This document shows positions 43,617 to 51,552 of a stretch of DNA of 64,000 nucleotides, piece by piece; within the stretch, counting starts at the first letter, position 1, and each line of letters starts with the position of its first letter. This DNA is from Actinobacteria bacterium OV450 (lineage in GTDB: Bacteria; Actinomycetota; Actinomycetes; Streptomycetales; Streptomycetaceae). Both the position numbers and the translations under genes were made by a program. Below the pieces are notes generated by a model that had not been told where the DNA came from, searched no databases, and was given only the letters and a program-made list of their open reading frames with translations. The stretch covers positions 48,501 through 112,500 of the forward strand of contig LJCW01000109.1 in assembly GCA_001298555.1 (NCBI GenBank). The letters run 5' to 3'.

Positions 43617-44618
43617 TCAGAAGGTGATGGTCCGTCCCTCGCGCTCGGCTTGTCGCGCGGTGTAGGCGACGCCGTGGACCTTGATGCCATCCGGGTCGAG
43701 GAGGGTGATCGTGCCGCCTTGGTTGCCGAGATGGAATCCGTTGCCGCCCGGGACGGTGAGGGTGGTGCCGGGCTGGAGCGTGCCGGCGGGGAGCGGGAGG
43801 GTCTGCTGGTTGAGGTCGGCGAGTTGCCATCCTTGTAGGTCGATCGGCGAGGGAGAGGCGTTCAGTACGGTGACGGCTGCGGGTGCGGGGCCTGAGGGGT
43901 TCACCAGTGCGGCCATGATCCGCAGCGGTTCGTCCCGGTCGGCGGAGCGGGGTGGTGCGGTGTCGAGGGGGTGACCGGTGTCGTCGCCGGTGTGCCACGC
44001 CTGGGACTGGAAGGCCAGGAAGATCGCGACCCAGCGGTTTTCGGCGGGTAGCCGTACGAACAAGGCGCCGTCCTGCCAGACGCCGTTGTCGGAGCGGAAG
44101 CGGCCGCTGTTGCCCTGGTTCATGTGGATGTCGTGTACGCCGTTGCCGGGCCGGAAGCCGAACACCTTGTCGGGGATGTGGGCCTCGGGTCCGAACCTTT
44201 GCCCGAAGATGTAGAGGCCGGCGGTGGGGTCGGCGATGGCCCGCTGTACGTAGTGGTCGAGCAGGTCGGCCAAGTCGTTGTCGGCGCCCTCGACATCGGG
44301 CGGGAGCATGCGCATCGCGGCGGGGTCGAACAGGTTTCCGCGGATGAAGTCCAGGCTGGCCCTGCCCGCTTGTGACACCAGGGCCGTCCATCCGCTGCCG
44401 GCCGGTGGGAGCAGCTCGGTCACGGGATGGCGGAAATCATCGTCGGCCAGGTACAGGAGCTCGGAGGGCGCCTGCTGTGACTCCACGTTGACAGCGGCCC
44501 GGTAGTGGGTGCCGGCGTTGTCGGTGAGATGGATCTGGTAGTGAGGGGTATCGGTGGATCCCTCCCGGCGCCGGTCGACGGCGCGGGCGGCCAGGACTCC
44601 GTAACCTTTCAGCGGCAT
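43617..44618 (-). CDS. DUF2278 family protein with C-terminal lamin-tail-like domain
   Basis: A 333-residue protein. Residues 1-215 are of the DUF2278 (YukJ) type, starting MPLKGYGVLAARAVDRRREG and including YHYQ-like HYQIHLTDNAGTHYRAAVNV, DLADLLDHYVQRAI, GVHDIHMNQGNSGRF and WVAIFLAFQSQAWHTGDD. Residues 235-333 look like an LTD (lamin-tail) beta-sandwich: VTVLNASPSPIDLQGWQLAD, LPLPAGTLQPGTTLTV and GGTITLLDPDG. DUF2278 function is unknown; LTD domains often sit on secreted or nuclease-associated proteins. No signal peptide is seen. The start is the ATG at 44618. Confidence 0.82.
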   Translation of the reverse strand: MPLKGYGVLAARAVDRRREGSTDTPHYQIHLTDNAGTHYRAAVNVESQQAPSELLYLADDDFRHPVTELLPPAGSGWTALVSQAGRASLDFIRGNLFDPAAMRMLPPDVEGADNDLADLLDHYVQRAIADPTAGLYIFGQRFGPEAHIPDKVFGFRPGNGVHDIHMNQGNSGRFRSDNGVWQDGALFVRLPAENRWVAIFLAFQSQAWHTGDDTGHPLDTAPPRSADRDEPLRIMAALVNPSGPAPAAVTVLNASPSPIDLQGWQLADLNQQTLPLPAGTLQPGTTLTVPGGNGFHLGNQGGTITLLDPDGIKVHGVAYTARQAEREGRTITF

Positions 44619-45241
44619 GGGTCATCCTCCGGATTGCGGTGGGAGCGGCACGGCCGGGGTGCGGGCGTGTCGATGGAGCGAGCAGCGTGCGTACGCCGAG
44701 GACGTCGGCGGTGCCAGCCGGCGCCAGCGGACCGCCGACCTCCTGCATCGAGCCGACCTCCTGCATCCTGGCCGGTCGTGGGGGAGCCGGGGCAGCCCTG
44801 ACGACTGCATATCCTCCTGGCGGTTATCCCCCGACCCGGCCCCGGCGGGACACCTCATCACCTGATGTTCACCCGCCTTGCCCCGCAGCCCATCTCCTGC
44901 TGGGTCAACGCGACTCGGCCGCGCCGTTACTGGTCACCTCGGCCGCGAGCCGGCCCGCGGCAGGCGCGTCGAGGCGGGCGGCGAGCAGCCGGCGGTTGCA
45001 GATGAGGGTGCAGGTCTGTTGGTGAGGGCAGCCGGCAAGCGGTCGCCCCGAGGCTCGTAGCGGCGGTGCGGGCATCGGCGGCCAGCCGGCCGGGCCCTGG
45101 CCCGTCTCGATCACCCGGGCCTGCACCGCCCGGCACGAAGGTGTTCCGAACGCGCCTGGACCCGCCCCTGCTCGCGGCTCTGCGGCACCCCGCTGACAAG
45201 CGTAGATTTGGTGGTGCGCCCGGCTGGAGGGAGACGATCCC
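44619..45241. other. Divergent intergenic region with a 16-bp direct repeat
   Basis: About 620 bases between the DUF2278 gene and the MBL-fold gene. A perfect repeat GCCGACCTCCTGCATC occurs at 44734-44749 and 44752-44767, two bases apart, and might be a binding site for a dimeric regulator. Other open frames in the stretch are not convincing. Confidence 0.5.
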
Positions 45242-46324
45242 ATGGACACAGCCATCCGCATCGAGGTACTGCCCGCGCGATTGGGTGACTGTCTGCTCGT
45301 GGAGTGTGCGCGAGAGAGCGGACCGCCTTGGCGCATGCTGGTCGACGGCGGCCCTCCGGGCACCTGGCCCCGGCTCGAAACGAGGCTGAGTCGGCTCGAC
45401 CCCGACGACCGGCGCATTGACGTCGCCGTGGTGACCCACATCGACAGTGACCACATAGGCGGCATGCTCCCCTTCCTGCGGAGCGAGTACGCCGGAGACG
45501 TCGGAGACTACTGGTTCAACGGCCCTCCGCACATGCCCTCCCGGAGCAGGGTGGAGGGCAGCGTCGCCGAGGGGGAGAGCCTGGTAGCAGCGCTGCTCGG
45601 GGAATCCGTCGGTCCCGTACTCCCGTGGAACCAGGCGTTCGGCGGCGGTCCCATCGACACCGGTGACGAGTTCGGGTTCATCGAGGTGCCGGTCCGCGAC
45701 GGCCCGCACATCACCGTGCTCTCACCGACCAAGGAGCGCCTGGCGATCCTGGAGCGCGAGTGGTCCGAAACCATCGACCGGGCCCGGCGTGGCTGGCAGG
45801 CCGATGTGAGGCCCGACATCCTGGAGCCCCTCGGCGATCTGGCCGCCGTAGCCGCTCATGAGACGGCCGACGACACGACAGCTCCGAACGGGAGTAGCAT
45901 CGCGCTGCTGATCGAGTACCGCGGCGCCCGCGCCGTGCTCGGGGCGGACGCGTTCGGCCCTGTGCTCGGGGCCGGCCTGAAAGGGGTGGCCGCGCACCGC
46001 GGTCTGCCGGTCTTGGAAGTGGACGCCTTCAAACTTCCCCACCACGGCAGCCGGCGGAACGTGACCGAGGCACTGCTTGAGGTCGCCCCCGCCCGGCACT
46101 ATCTCGTGTCCACCAACGGTGACACTTACCACCATCCCGATGACGAGGCGCTCGCCCGCGTCGTAGTGTCCGCACCGCAAGGCCCGACGCTGTGGTTCAA
46201 CTACCGCACGCAGCGCACCGCCCGGTGGGCTGATCCGGAGCTGTGCGAGCGATACGGCTACTCCGCGAGCTACCCCGCGAACCCGGAGACCGGCACGGTC
46301 CTCGAACTACCGGCGACGGCGTGA
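45242..46324 (+). CDS. MBL-fold metallohydrolase (ComEC-like)
   Basis: A 360-residue protein. The metallo-beta-lactamase signature is VVTHIDSDHIGGM (HxxxDH) at about residue 65. The remaining metal ligands are probably the Asp in AVLGADAFGPVL and the His in FKLPHHGSRRN, a layout typical of the DNA-internalisation ComEC-type and other bacterial MBL proteins. It has no membrane helix, so it is a soluble hydrolase. Substrate unknown; nucleic acid is plausible. GGAGGGAG eight bases before the ATG supports the start. It is divergent from the DUF2278 gene across 620 bases and stands just upstream of the lasso-like cluster on the same strand, but a gap of 510 bases makes joint transcription unlikely. 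Confidence 0.83.
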   Translation: MDTAIRIEVLPARLGDCLLVECARESGPPWRMLVDGGPPGTWPRLETRLSRLDPDDRRIDVAVVTHIDSDHIGGMLPFLRSEYAGDVGDYWFNGPPHMPSRSRVEGSVAEGESLVAALLGESVGPVLPWNQAFGGGPIDTGDEFGFIEVPVRDGPHITVLSPTKERLAILEREWSETIDRARRGWQADVRPDILEPLGDLAAVAAHETADDTTAPNGSSIALLIEYRGARAVLGADAFGPVLGAGLKGVAAHRGLPVLEVDAFKLPHHGSRRNVTEALLEVAPARHYLVSTNGDTYHHPDDEALARVVVSAPQGPTLWFNYRTQRTARWADPELCERYGYSASYPANPETGTVLELPATA

Positions 46325-46771
46325 TGCTCCACCGGGACCTCGCTGCCAGGTCCCGCGCGACGGCCCCGTCGTCCAGGCCCCCAGCCGCCGCCGGCACGAT
46401 CCGCACTCCTGCGCCTTCCACGAGTCCGCTGTACGGAGCTGACGCCGGCGCACCGTCTCGTCCAGCTCCACCACGACCGCCTTGCCTTGGATGTACGTGG
46501 CTGCCTGAGGCCGTCCGAACAGTCGCGGGCCGTGGGTGTTGATCCGCTGAGCCGTCCGGCCGCTCCGGCGGGATGTCGCCGCAGCTTTGTCCGCGGGCCG
46601 TGTTCCGCTGATCGCAGTCCACGCCCACCGTCATCGAAAGATGGTGCCCGGTGTACCGAGCCCGCTGCCTCGCGGCCGTCCCGTCCCTGTTCGTGGCCAC
46701 CCTCTCCACGACCCCGTGCCGCCCTGGCCGGAGACTGGATGATGTCGTGATCAAACTGTCCGGCAGTCGGG
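46325..46771. other. Intergenic, with faint minus-strand coding debris
   Basis: About 450 bases between the MBL gene and the lasso-like cluster. On the minus strand, AVVVELDETVRRRQL near 46470-46520 and, in the next frame, LVEGAGVRIVPAAAGGLDD GAVARDLAA look like parts of a small NYN/PIN-like protein, but no start or complete frame exists. Confidence 0.3.
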
Positions 46772-46799
46772 TTGCGAGGCATTGGGCGCGGCGTAGCGT
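46772..46799 (+). promoter_or_regulatory. Candidate promoter of the lasso-like cluster
   Basis: TTGCGA at 46772-46777 and TAGCGT at 46794-46799 are spaced by 16 bases and lie 38 bases before the precursor start codon. Both hexamers fit the streptomycete housekeeping consensus (TTGAca, TAgnnT) reasonably. This is a visual match only. Confidence 0.4.
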
Positions 46800-46837
46800 G
46801 GGAAGTGTTCAACGCCGCTTGATTCTGGAGGTAAGCG

Positions 46838-46954
46838 ATGCACCTTCGAAGACTGTGGCGCCGTGCACCGCATCGGCTCGTCCTCTTCGGCGACGGCCGC
46901 CTGATTCGCGGATTCAGCGGGAGACTCTTCGACGGTCACGGCTACCAGTCCTGA
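46838..46954 (+). CDS. Putative lasso peptide precursor (A gene)
   Basis: A 38-codon gene with a very good ribosome binding site (GGAGG at 46827-46831, six bases before ATG). The product starts MHLRRLWRRAPHR, continues LVLFGDGRLIR and ends GFSGRLFDGHGYQS. If the core starts at Gly25 it is 14 residues with Asp at position 8, the exact requirement for a Gly1-Asp8 macrolactam; no other Gly, Ala, Ser or Cys start gives an acid at 7-9. His, Tyr and Gln in the six-residue tail could plug the ring. The leader is Arg-rich and lacks the usual Tyr-x-x-Pro and the Thr at -2 (here Ile-Arg). The B and C genes follow 33 bases later. It is too short to be noticed by common gene finders. Confidence 0.7.
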   Translation: MHLRRLWRRAPHRLVLFGDGRLIRGFSGRLFDGHGYQS

Positions 46955-46987
46955 CACAGCCCTCGAACTCGGCCTGCAGCAGAGTAC

Positions 46988-47644
46988 GTGCGGCAGGCCG
47001 GGTTTGGAGTGTGTGAGGTGGCAGAAGCGACCGATGCCCTGGTGGCCGTGACGCGGATCCTGTCGCCGCATTGCCATGTCACCAAAATGTCCAGCGGTGC
47101 TCTGATTTCCGACTGGAGGGGGCGGACCCGATTTCTCGGCATGACGACGACGGACGTGCAGAAGTTCGTCGTGGGAGGCCCTGAGGAGCGCGCAGAGCTC
47201 GTCACCGATCTCATCCGCGCCGGGTGTGCAACGGCTCGCCGAAAGGCGTACTCGGACGCCGAGGTCGGGCTCTGGCTGCGCGGAGTGCACCTTTTGATCC
47301 GGGCCATGGGGTTCGGGCGCGTCCTTCGGCTCCTGTCCTTGGCCGCACCGGTGTGCGCACGTGCAGACCTCCCCTCGGCGGAGGAGGTGGCACGGCTGAA
47401 ACGAGCGCTGCGATCACACGGTCGCAGAAGCTGGTTCGTGAACGACGACTGCAAGGCCGAGGCCGTGACGGCCTTCGTCCTTCTGCGACGATGCGGCCTG
47501 AACGCCGTGCTTCACATCGGTGTGCGCGAGCACCCGTTCGCCCTGCATGCCTGGAGCTCCTCGGCGGGCGTGTGCATCCCTGATGCCGATCCGCGAGGAC
47601 ACGGATTCACGCCGGTCCTCTCGATCAGTTGCGGCGGCCGGTGA
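46988..47644 (+). CDS. Lasso peptide biosynthesis B protein (fused RRE + leader peptidase)
   Basis: A 218-residue protein. Residues about 15-90 form an RRE (PqqD-like) domain that would bind the leader (SSGALISDWRGRTRFLGMTT, then DVQKFVVGG). Residues 95-215 form a transglutaminase-like B2 domain: catalytic Cys155 in NDDCKAEAVTAFVLLRRCGL, His187 in HPFALHAWSS and Asp199 in IPDADPRG. Its job would be to cut the leader so that the C protein can close the ring. Actinobacterial clusters usually encode B1 and B2 separately; here they are fused. The residues after the Cys (CKAEA) differ from the common CLxR form. The start may be the GTG at 46988 or the GTG at 47018, which has GGAG eight bases upstream. 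Confidence 0.8.
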   Translation: MRQAGFGVCEVAEATDALVAVTRILSPHCHVTKMSSGALISDWRGRTRFLGMTTTDVQKFVVGGPEERAELVTDLIRAGCATARRKAYSDAEVGLWLRGVHLLIRAMGFGRVLRLLSLAAPVCARADLPSAEEVARLKRALRSHGRRSWFVNDDCKAEAVTAFVLLRRCGLNAVLHIGVREHPFALHAWSSSAGVCIPDADPRGHGFTPVLSISCGGR

Positions 47645-47645
47645 C

Positions 47646-49478
47646 ATGCAAGCACTCCGCCTTGATTGGGCCGGGGGTGCACCTAGGCTCCGGGCGGCCG
47701 AGGCCATGGCGCGGCACGGACTCGTCACCACGGTCTCCTCACGGGCCGGTACCGCCGTGGTCGTCGGCTGGGTCGGCTCGGCCAGTGACCGCGTGGCGGG
47801 TGCGCGCGGGCTCCTGGAAGACGTAGGCCGACCGGGAACCACACCGCGCCTGCCGAACGGCGACTATGCGGCCGTCCTGGTGTACTCCGACCGCATTGTG
47901 CTGATGCGCGACTATCATGCGCGCATTCCCCTGTTCTTCAGGGAGTCCGGTGGGCGCGTGAACGCGGTGAGTACGTCAGCGCGCTGTCTGGGCGACTTCG
48001 AAGAGCTGGAACACAGCTACTTCTGCCGGTACCTGACCGGGAACCTGGCACAACCGCACTCGGAACTCACCCCGTTCTCCGGTGTGCACCGGATCCTCGG
48101 CGGTGAGGTCGTGGAACTCTCGGTCACCGGGCAGATGCGCGGCAGGGTGCGCAGACGTGCCGGCGAGGTCGACGACCTGCGGGAACCGACAGCAGTCGGG
48201 CTTGGTCTCGCCGGGGCCGGGAAGAACCTGCGCCTCGCACTTGAGAACGCCGTCGGGCGCAGAGTGGGCCGAATGACGGCATGTCACGTCTCCGGTGGCA
48301 CCGACTCCACCAGCATCGCGTTGCTCACCGCACGCCTGCTGGGTACGGGACAAGGCCGCGGCGAGGACCTCGTCCTGCTCGGCGGGCGGTTCGACAAAGG
48401 AGAGCTGGCCGGGGAGCAGCCGTACCTCGAAGAGGCCATGAGGGAGATTTGCCGTCATGCACCTGCGGCCCACCCGTTGATTGCGGACGTCGGCGACGTG
48501 GCTGACTTCGACGACTTCGAGCACCACGCGGGCGACGCGGACGAGCCTCATGCACACGCCTTTCGCGCCCCGTTCTGGAGCAGGCTCCACGGCGCCGCGG
48601 CGGAACTCGGCTGCGACATCCTCATGACCGGTTGCGGGGCCGATCCGATCGTGGACGCCAACCCGCTTCACCTGCACAAATTGGCCCGCACAGGGCAGCT
48701 CCGGCAGATGACGGAGCAGGCACGTGCCCAGGCCGCAGGAACCGAGCGCGGCGTGCGCGACATCGTCTACGACTACGTCGTGCGGCCGGCCCTGCCGCTG
48801 GCAGCGGAGCGAATCACTGCGCTCCTCCGCCGCGGAACCGTGCTGGGTGGCCTGGGAAGCTTCGCCCGTCCCCGCTGGCTGCGATCCGGGTTTGCGCGGG
48901 CGCACGGCTACCGTGAGGCAAGCGTCGCGGAGAGCCGCTTCATGTTCGGACGCAGGCCGGAAGAGTCGTTCTTCGAAGCGGCCAATTACCTCGCCGCCCC
49001 AGACGCGGTGTCCTGGCACCGGGCGCGGCAGGACGGATTCTTCCTCTCGCACCCCTTCCTCGACCGGGAGGTCACCGCCACGATGCGCAGCCTCCCTGCT
49101 GCAGCCACGTTCCGTCCGGGCCGCCCGAAGGCCGTTCTGCGCGAAGCCATGGAAGATCTGCTCCCCGCGCGGATCCGTGACCGAGCGGTCAAGGTCCCCT
49201 TCGACCAGCTCTACGCCCATGGCTTGAGGAAACACGGCGATGAACTCATCGACCTCTGCCGCTCCGCGAGGCACCCGCTGGTCGCGGAGATGTTCGACAT
49301 CGAAGTGCTGTGCCGGGCAGTACGGGAGGCGCAGCTCGGCGTGGGGAACGCAGAATCCTGGGATCGCATGAACAGCTCTCTTGCCCTGGTGGCGTGGCTG
49401 GAAGGATTGAACCCACGAACCCAAGCACCCGCGCGTCCGGTTGAGGCAACGCCGCTCACGGACGGCTCTGGCTCTTGA
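47646..49478 (+). CDS. Lasso cyclase C protein (asparagine synthetase homologue)
   Basis: A 610-residue protein of the AsnB-like lasso cyclase type. The degenerate N-terminal glutaminase-like domain (1-200) lacks the catalytic Cys2 (starts MQALRLDWAGG). The C-terminal ATP-pyrophosphatase domain has the PP-loop HVSGGTDSTSIALL and later MTGCGADPIVDANPLH and LSHPFLDREVTATMRSLP. It would adenylate the acidic side chain (Asp8 of the core) and form the macrolactam with Gly1. The ATG at 47646 follows the B stop codon by one base, so translation is coupled. No ABC transporter, isopeptidase or tailoring enzyme gene follows. Length matches other lasso C proteins. Confidence 0.87.
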   Translation: MQALRLDWAGGAPRLRAAEAMARHGLVTTVSSRAGTAVVVGWVGSASDRVAGARGLLEDVGRPGTTPRLPNGDYAAVLVYSDRIVLMRDYHARIPLFFRESGGRVNAVSTSARCLGDFEELEHSYFCRYLTGNLAQPHSELTPFSGVHRILGGEVVELSVTGQMRGRVRRRAGEVDDLREPTAVGLGLAGAGKNLRLALENAVGRRVGRMTACHVSGGTDSTSIALLTARLLGTGQGRGEDLVLLGGRFDKGELAGEQPYLEEAMREICRHAPAAHPLIADVGDVADFDDFEHHAGDADEPHAHAFRAPFWSRLHGAAAELGCDILMTGCGADPIVDANPLHLHKLARTGQLRQMTEQARAQAAGTERGVRDIVYDYVVRPALPLAAERITALLRRGTVLGGLGSFARPRWLRSGFARAHGYREASVAESRFMFGRRPEESFFEAANYLAAPDAVSWHRARQDGFFLSHPFLDREVTATMRSLPAAATFRPGRPKAVLREAMEDLLPARIRDRAVKVPFDQLYAHGLRKHGDELIDLCRSARHPLVAEMFDIEVLCRAVREAQLGVGNAESWDRMNSSLALVAWLEGLNPRTQAPARPVEATPLTDGSGS

Positions 49479-49798
49479 TGGCATCGACGAGGTCGTACCG
49501 GTCCCTCACCGCGCGGCGCACCGACCGCCTACGACCTGTCGGTGTGGTCGGCACTGCCGACAGGGCCCCCTATCCGGTACGCCGACCACGAGGTACCCCT
49601 TCGCTCCGTCAGGCCGGACCCTTCCCACCGGCCCGGTGCGCAGTCGGGGGCTCGTGCATGTCAGGGTGGCAGGGCGACGAGAGGGTCCGCACGCGCGGGA
49701 CCCGGCCGGTTGAAGCCACACCGGCCGAATCCCGCCACGGACCCGGGACACGCCACGGACACCCCACACGCCCTGCCCGGCCCTCTACAGTGCGGCCT
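49479..49798. other. Intergenic, nothing recognised
   Basis: About 320 bases after the cyclase gene. I looked for a transporter or a second precursor gene and found neither, and no clear terminator hairpin. Confidence 0.35.
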
Positions 49799-50152
49799 GT
49801 GGATGATCACGAGCAGGACCTCCTGGACGCGGTGCGCACCGCTCTCACCGAAGCAGGGTTCGGCGGTAGCGGTAGCGGTAGCGGTAGCGGTAGCGGTAGC
49901 GGGGGCGGAGAGGGCGTGCATCTGGTCCGCCACGCCCGGGGCGTGATGGTGGGCTGGCTGCCCGAAGAGATCGACGAGTTGCATGCCCGCACCAGCGGTG
50001 CGCACACGCAGGGCGAGGACGGTACGGGGCTGGCCGGACTGCACCACGCCACCGGTCTCGCCCTGGACGCCGCGCTCCGTACCGCAGGCTTCACCACCGA
50101 AACCCTCGACGACCACATCCTCGTACTGCTCCCGCCCCCGCCACCAGCCTGA
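49799..50152 (+). CDS. Hypothetical protein with Gly-Ser repeat linker
   Basis: A 117-residue protein from a GTG at 49799. An N-terminal helix (VDDHEQDLLDAVRTALTEAG) is joined to a compact C-terminal part (VHLVRHARGVMVGWLPEEID, ending DDHILVLLPPPPPA) by a (GS)n linker encoded by six perfect GGTAGC repeats at 49865-49900. The unbroken hexanucleotide can expand or contract without shifting the frame. Acidic ends suggest a soluble protein. No family is recognised. It follows the lasso-like cluster on the same strand after 320 bases; a functional link is not shown. Confidence 0.55.
   Translation: MDDHEQDLLDAVRTALTEAGFGGSGSGSGSGSGSGGGEGVHLVRHARGVMVGWLPEEIDELHARTSGAHTQGEDGTGLAGLHHATGLALDAALRTAGFTTETLDDHILVLLPPPPPA
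49865..49900. repeat. Six perfect GGTAGC repeats (in-frame microsatellite)
   Basis: Six uninterrupted copies of GGTAGC inside the hypothetical gene at 49799-50152, encoding alternating Gly-Ser. Confidence 0.9.
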
Positions 50153-50417
50153 AAGCCCCGCCGCAGCCCTGGTCGCCGTGCCCCTCACCCAGCGTCGTCA
50201 CAGCCCCTGACAGGCCCACCGCACCTGTCAGGCCAGCCTCCCGGCAACTCCCGGCGATCACCGAGACGGGCGCCGCGCACTGGACCAGAACATTGAGCAG
50301 AACCGAACGGGTGGGTGCTCGCAGCCGGGTGCCGAGTGCCGGCTGCCGCGTGCCGGGTCGCTGGTGTGGGTGAGGCGCATGGCGCGGCCAGCGTGAGGAA
50401 GCGGGTGGCGGTCCACG

Positions 50418-51368
50418 ATGCAGTTCATGATCGATCGGATGAGTCTGACCCCTCTGGACGCGGGCGGCACCACGTTCGGCTGCGCCGGGGAACATCCCGG
50501 TTTCGCAGACCCGGCCTACGTGCGCCGCAGGAACCTGATCGCCGAACGGGCGGAGGGCCACCGCGTGGGCGAGCCCTCACCCGAGGTGCACTACACCGAC
50601 GCCGAGCATGCCACCTGGCGCGCCGCGCACGGTGCGCTGCTGCGCGCGCAGGACCGCTGGGCCTGCCGGGAAGTTCTGGGAGCCCGGGACGTCGCGCCGA
50701 TTCCGGCCGGCGGTGTCCCGCAGCACGAGGAGGTCTCCAACCGGCTGCAGGCCCTGACAGGGTTCCGTTTCACCCTGGCGGGCGGAATCGTTGCAAACAA
50801 GCGTTTCCTGGGCGCGATGGCCAAGGGGTATTTCCATGCCGTGCAGTACGTACGGCATCCAGCGATGCCGCTGTACACGCCGGAGCCGGACGTCCTGCAC
50901 GATGTGTTCGGGCACGGTATCCATCTCGCCGATCCGTTCTTCGCCGACCTGTACCGCACGGTGGGCCGGGCCGCGGCCCGGGTGGAGACCGCCGACGCGC
51001 TGGATCTGATCAGCCGCATGTACTGGTTCACCCTCGAATACGGCACCGTCCTCGAGCAGCGGCGGCCCAGAGCGTACGGGGCGGCCCTGCTGTCGTCCTA
51101 CGGCGAGCTCGGGCGCTTCGCCCGGGCCGACCTGCGGCCGTTCGACCTCGCCGAGCTGGTCCGGATGCCGTACCAGGTCGCCGGCTACCAGCCCCTCCTC
51201 TTCACCGTCCAATCCCTGGCCCACCTCGCCGACCTGCTCCACGGGCTCCTCGACGACTTCGACGAGTCCACGCGCGATCGCTACCGCCTGCCCGTCCTGT
51301 CCGAGCGCGGCTACATGGGCCGTCCGCACCCACCACGCAGCGGGCCATCGTCGAGGGCTGCATTCTGA
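50418..51368 (+). CDS. Aromatic amino acid hydroxylase (phenylalanine 4-monooxygenase type)
   Basis: A 316-residue pterin-dependent hydroxylase. The iron ligands are His161 and His166 in PDVLHDVFGHGIHLADP and Glu207 in MYWFTLEYGT. The family region PQHEEVSNRLQALTGFRF precedes them. In bacteria it makes tyrosine from phenylalanine, or meta-tyrosine in some biosynthetic clusters. The C-terminus after GYMGRP (about 303) is Pro/Ser-rich and may be a frameshifted end. ATG codons at 50418 and 50430 are both possible; AGGAAG is rather far (about 17 bases). It is monocistronic, with no pterin dehydratase gene adjacent. Confidence 0.85.
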   Translation: MQFMIDRMSLTPLDAGGTTFGCAGEHPGFADPAYVRRRNLIAERAEGHRVGEPSPEVHYTDAEHATWRAAHGALLRAQDRWACREVLGARDVAPIPAGGVPQHEEVSNRLQALTGFRFTLAGGIVANKRFLGAMAKGYFHAVQYVRHPAMPLYTPEPDVLHDVFGHGIHLADPFFADLYRTVGRAAARVETADALDLISRMYWFTLEYGTVLEQRRPRAYGAALLSSYGELGRFARADLRPFDLAELVRMPYQVAGYQPLLFTVQSLAHLADLLHGLLDDFDESTRDRYRLPVLSERGYMGRPHPPRSGPSSRAAF

Positions 51369-51552
51369 CCGACTACGGTGACGCCTGATGAACCGGTGAC
51401 CGGCTCCGGGGGGCGCTCCGCTGAGCCCCTCACGGGAACCGGCAGGCTGTCGCGGGCGGGGGAGTGGCCCGTGGTCCGGTCCAGGAAGGTGGAGACACGG
51501 ACAAGGCGCGCGTGAGCACCGCTTGCGGCAGTTCGGTGCCCAGCGCGACCGA

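Noticed and set aside
46340..46530. Minus-strand NYN/PIN-like fragments upstream of the lasso-like genes
   Set aside because: Two short segments in different frames, no start or stop structure. Kept only as a note in the intergenic entry.
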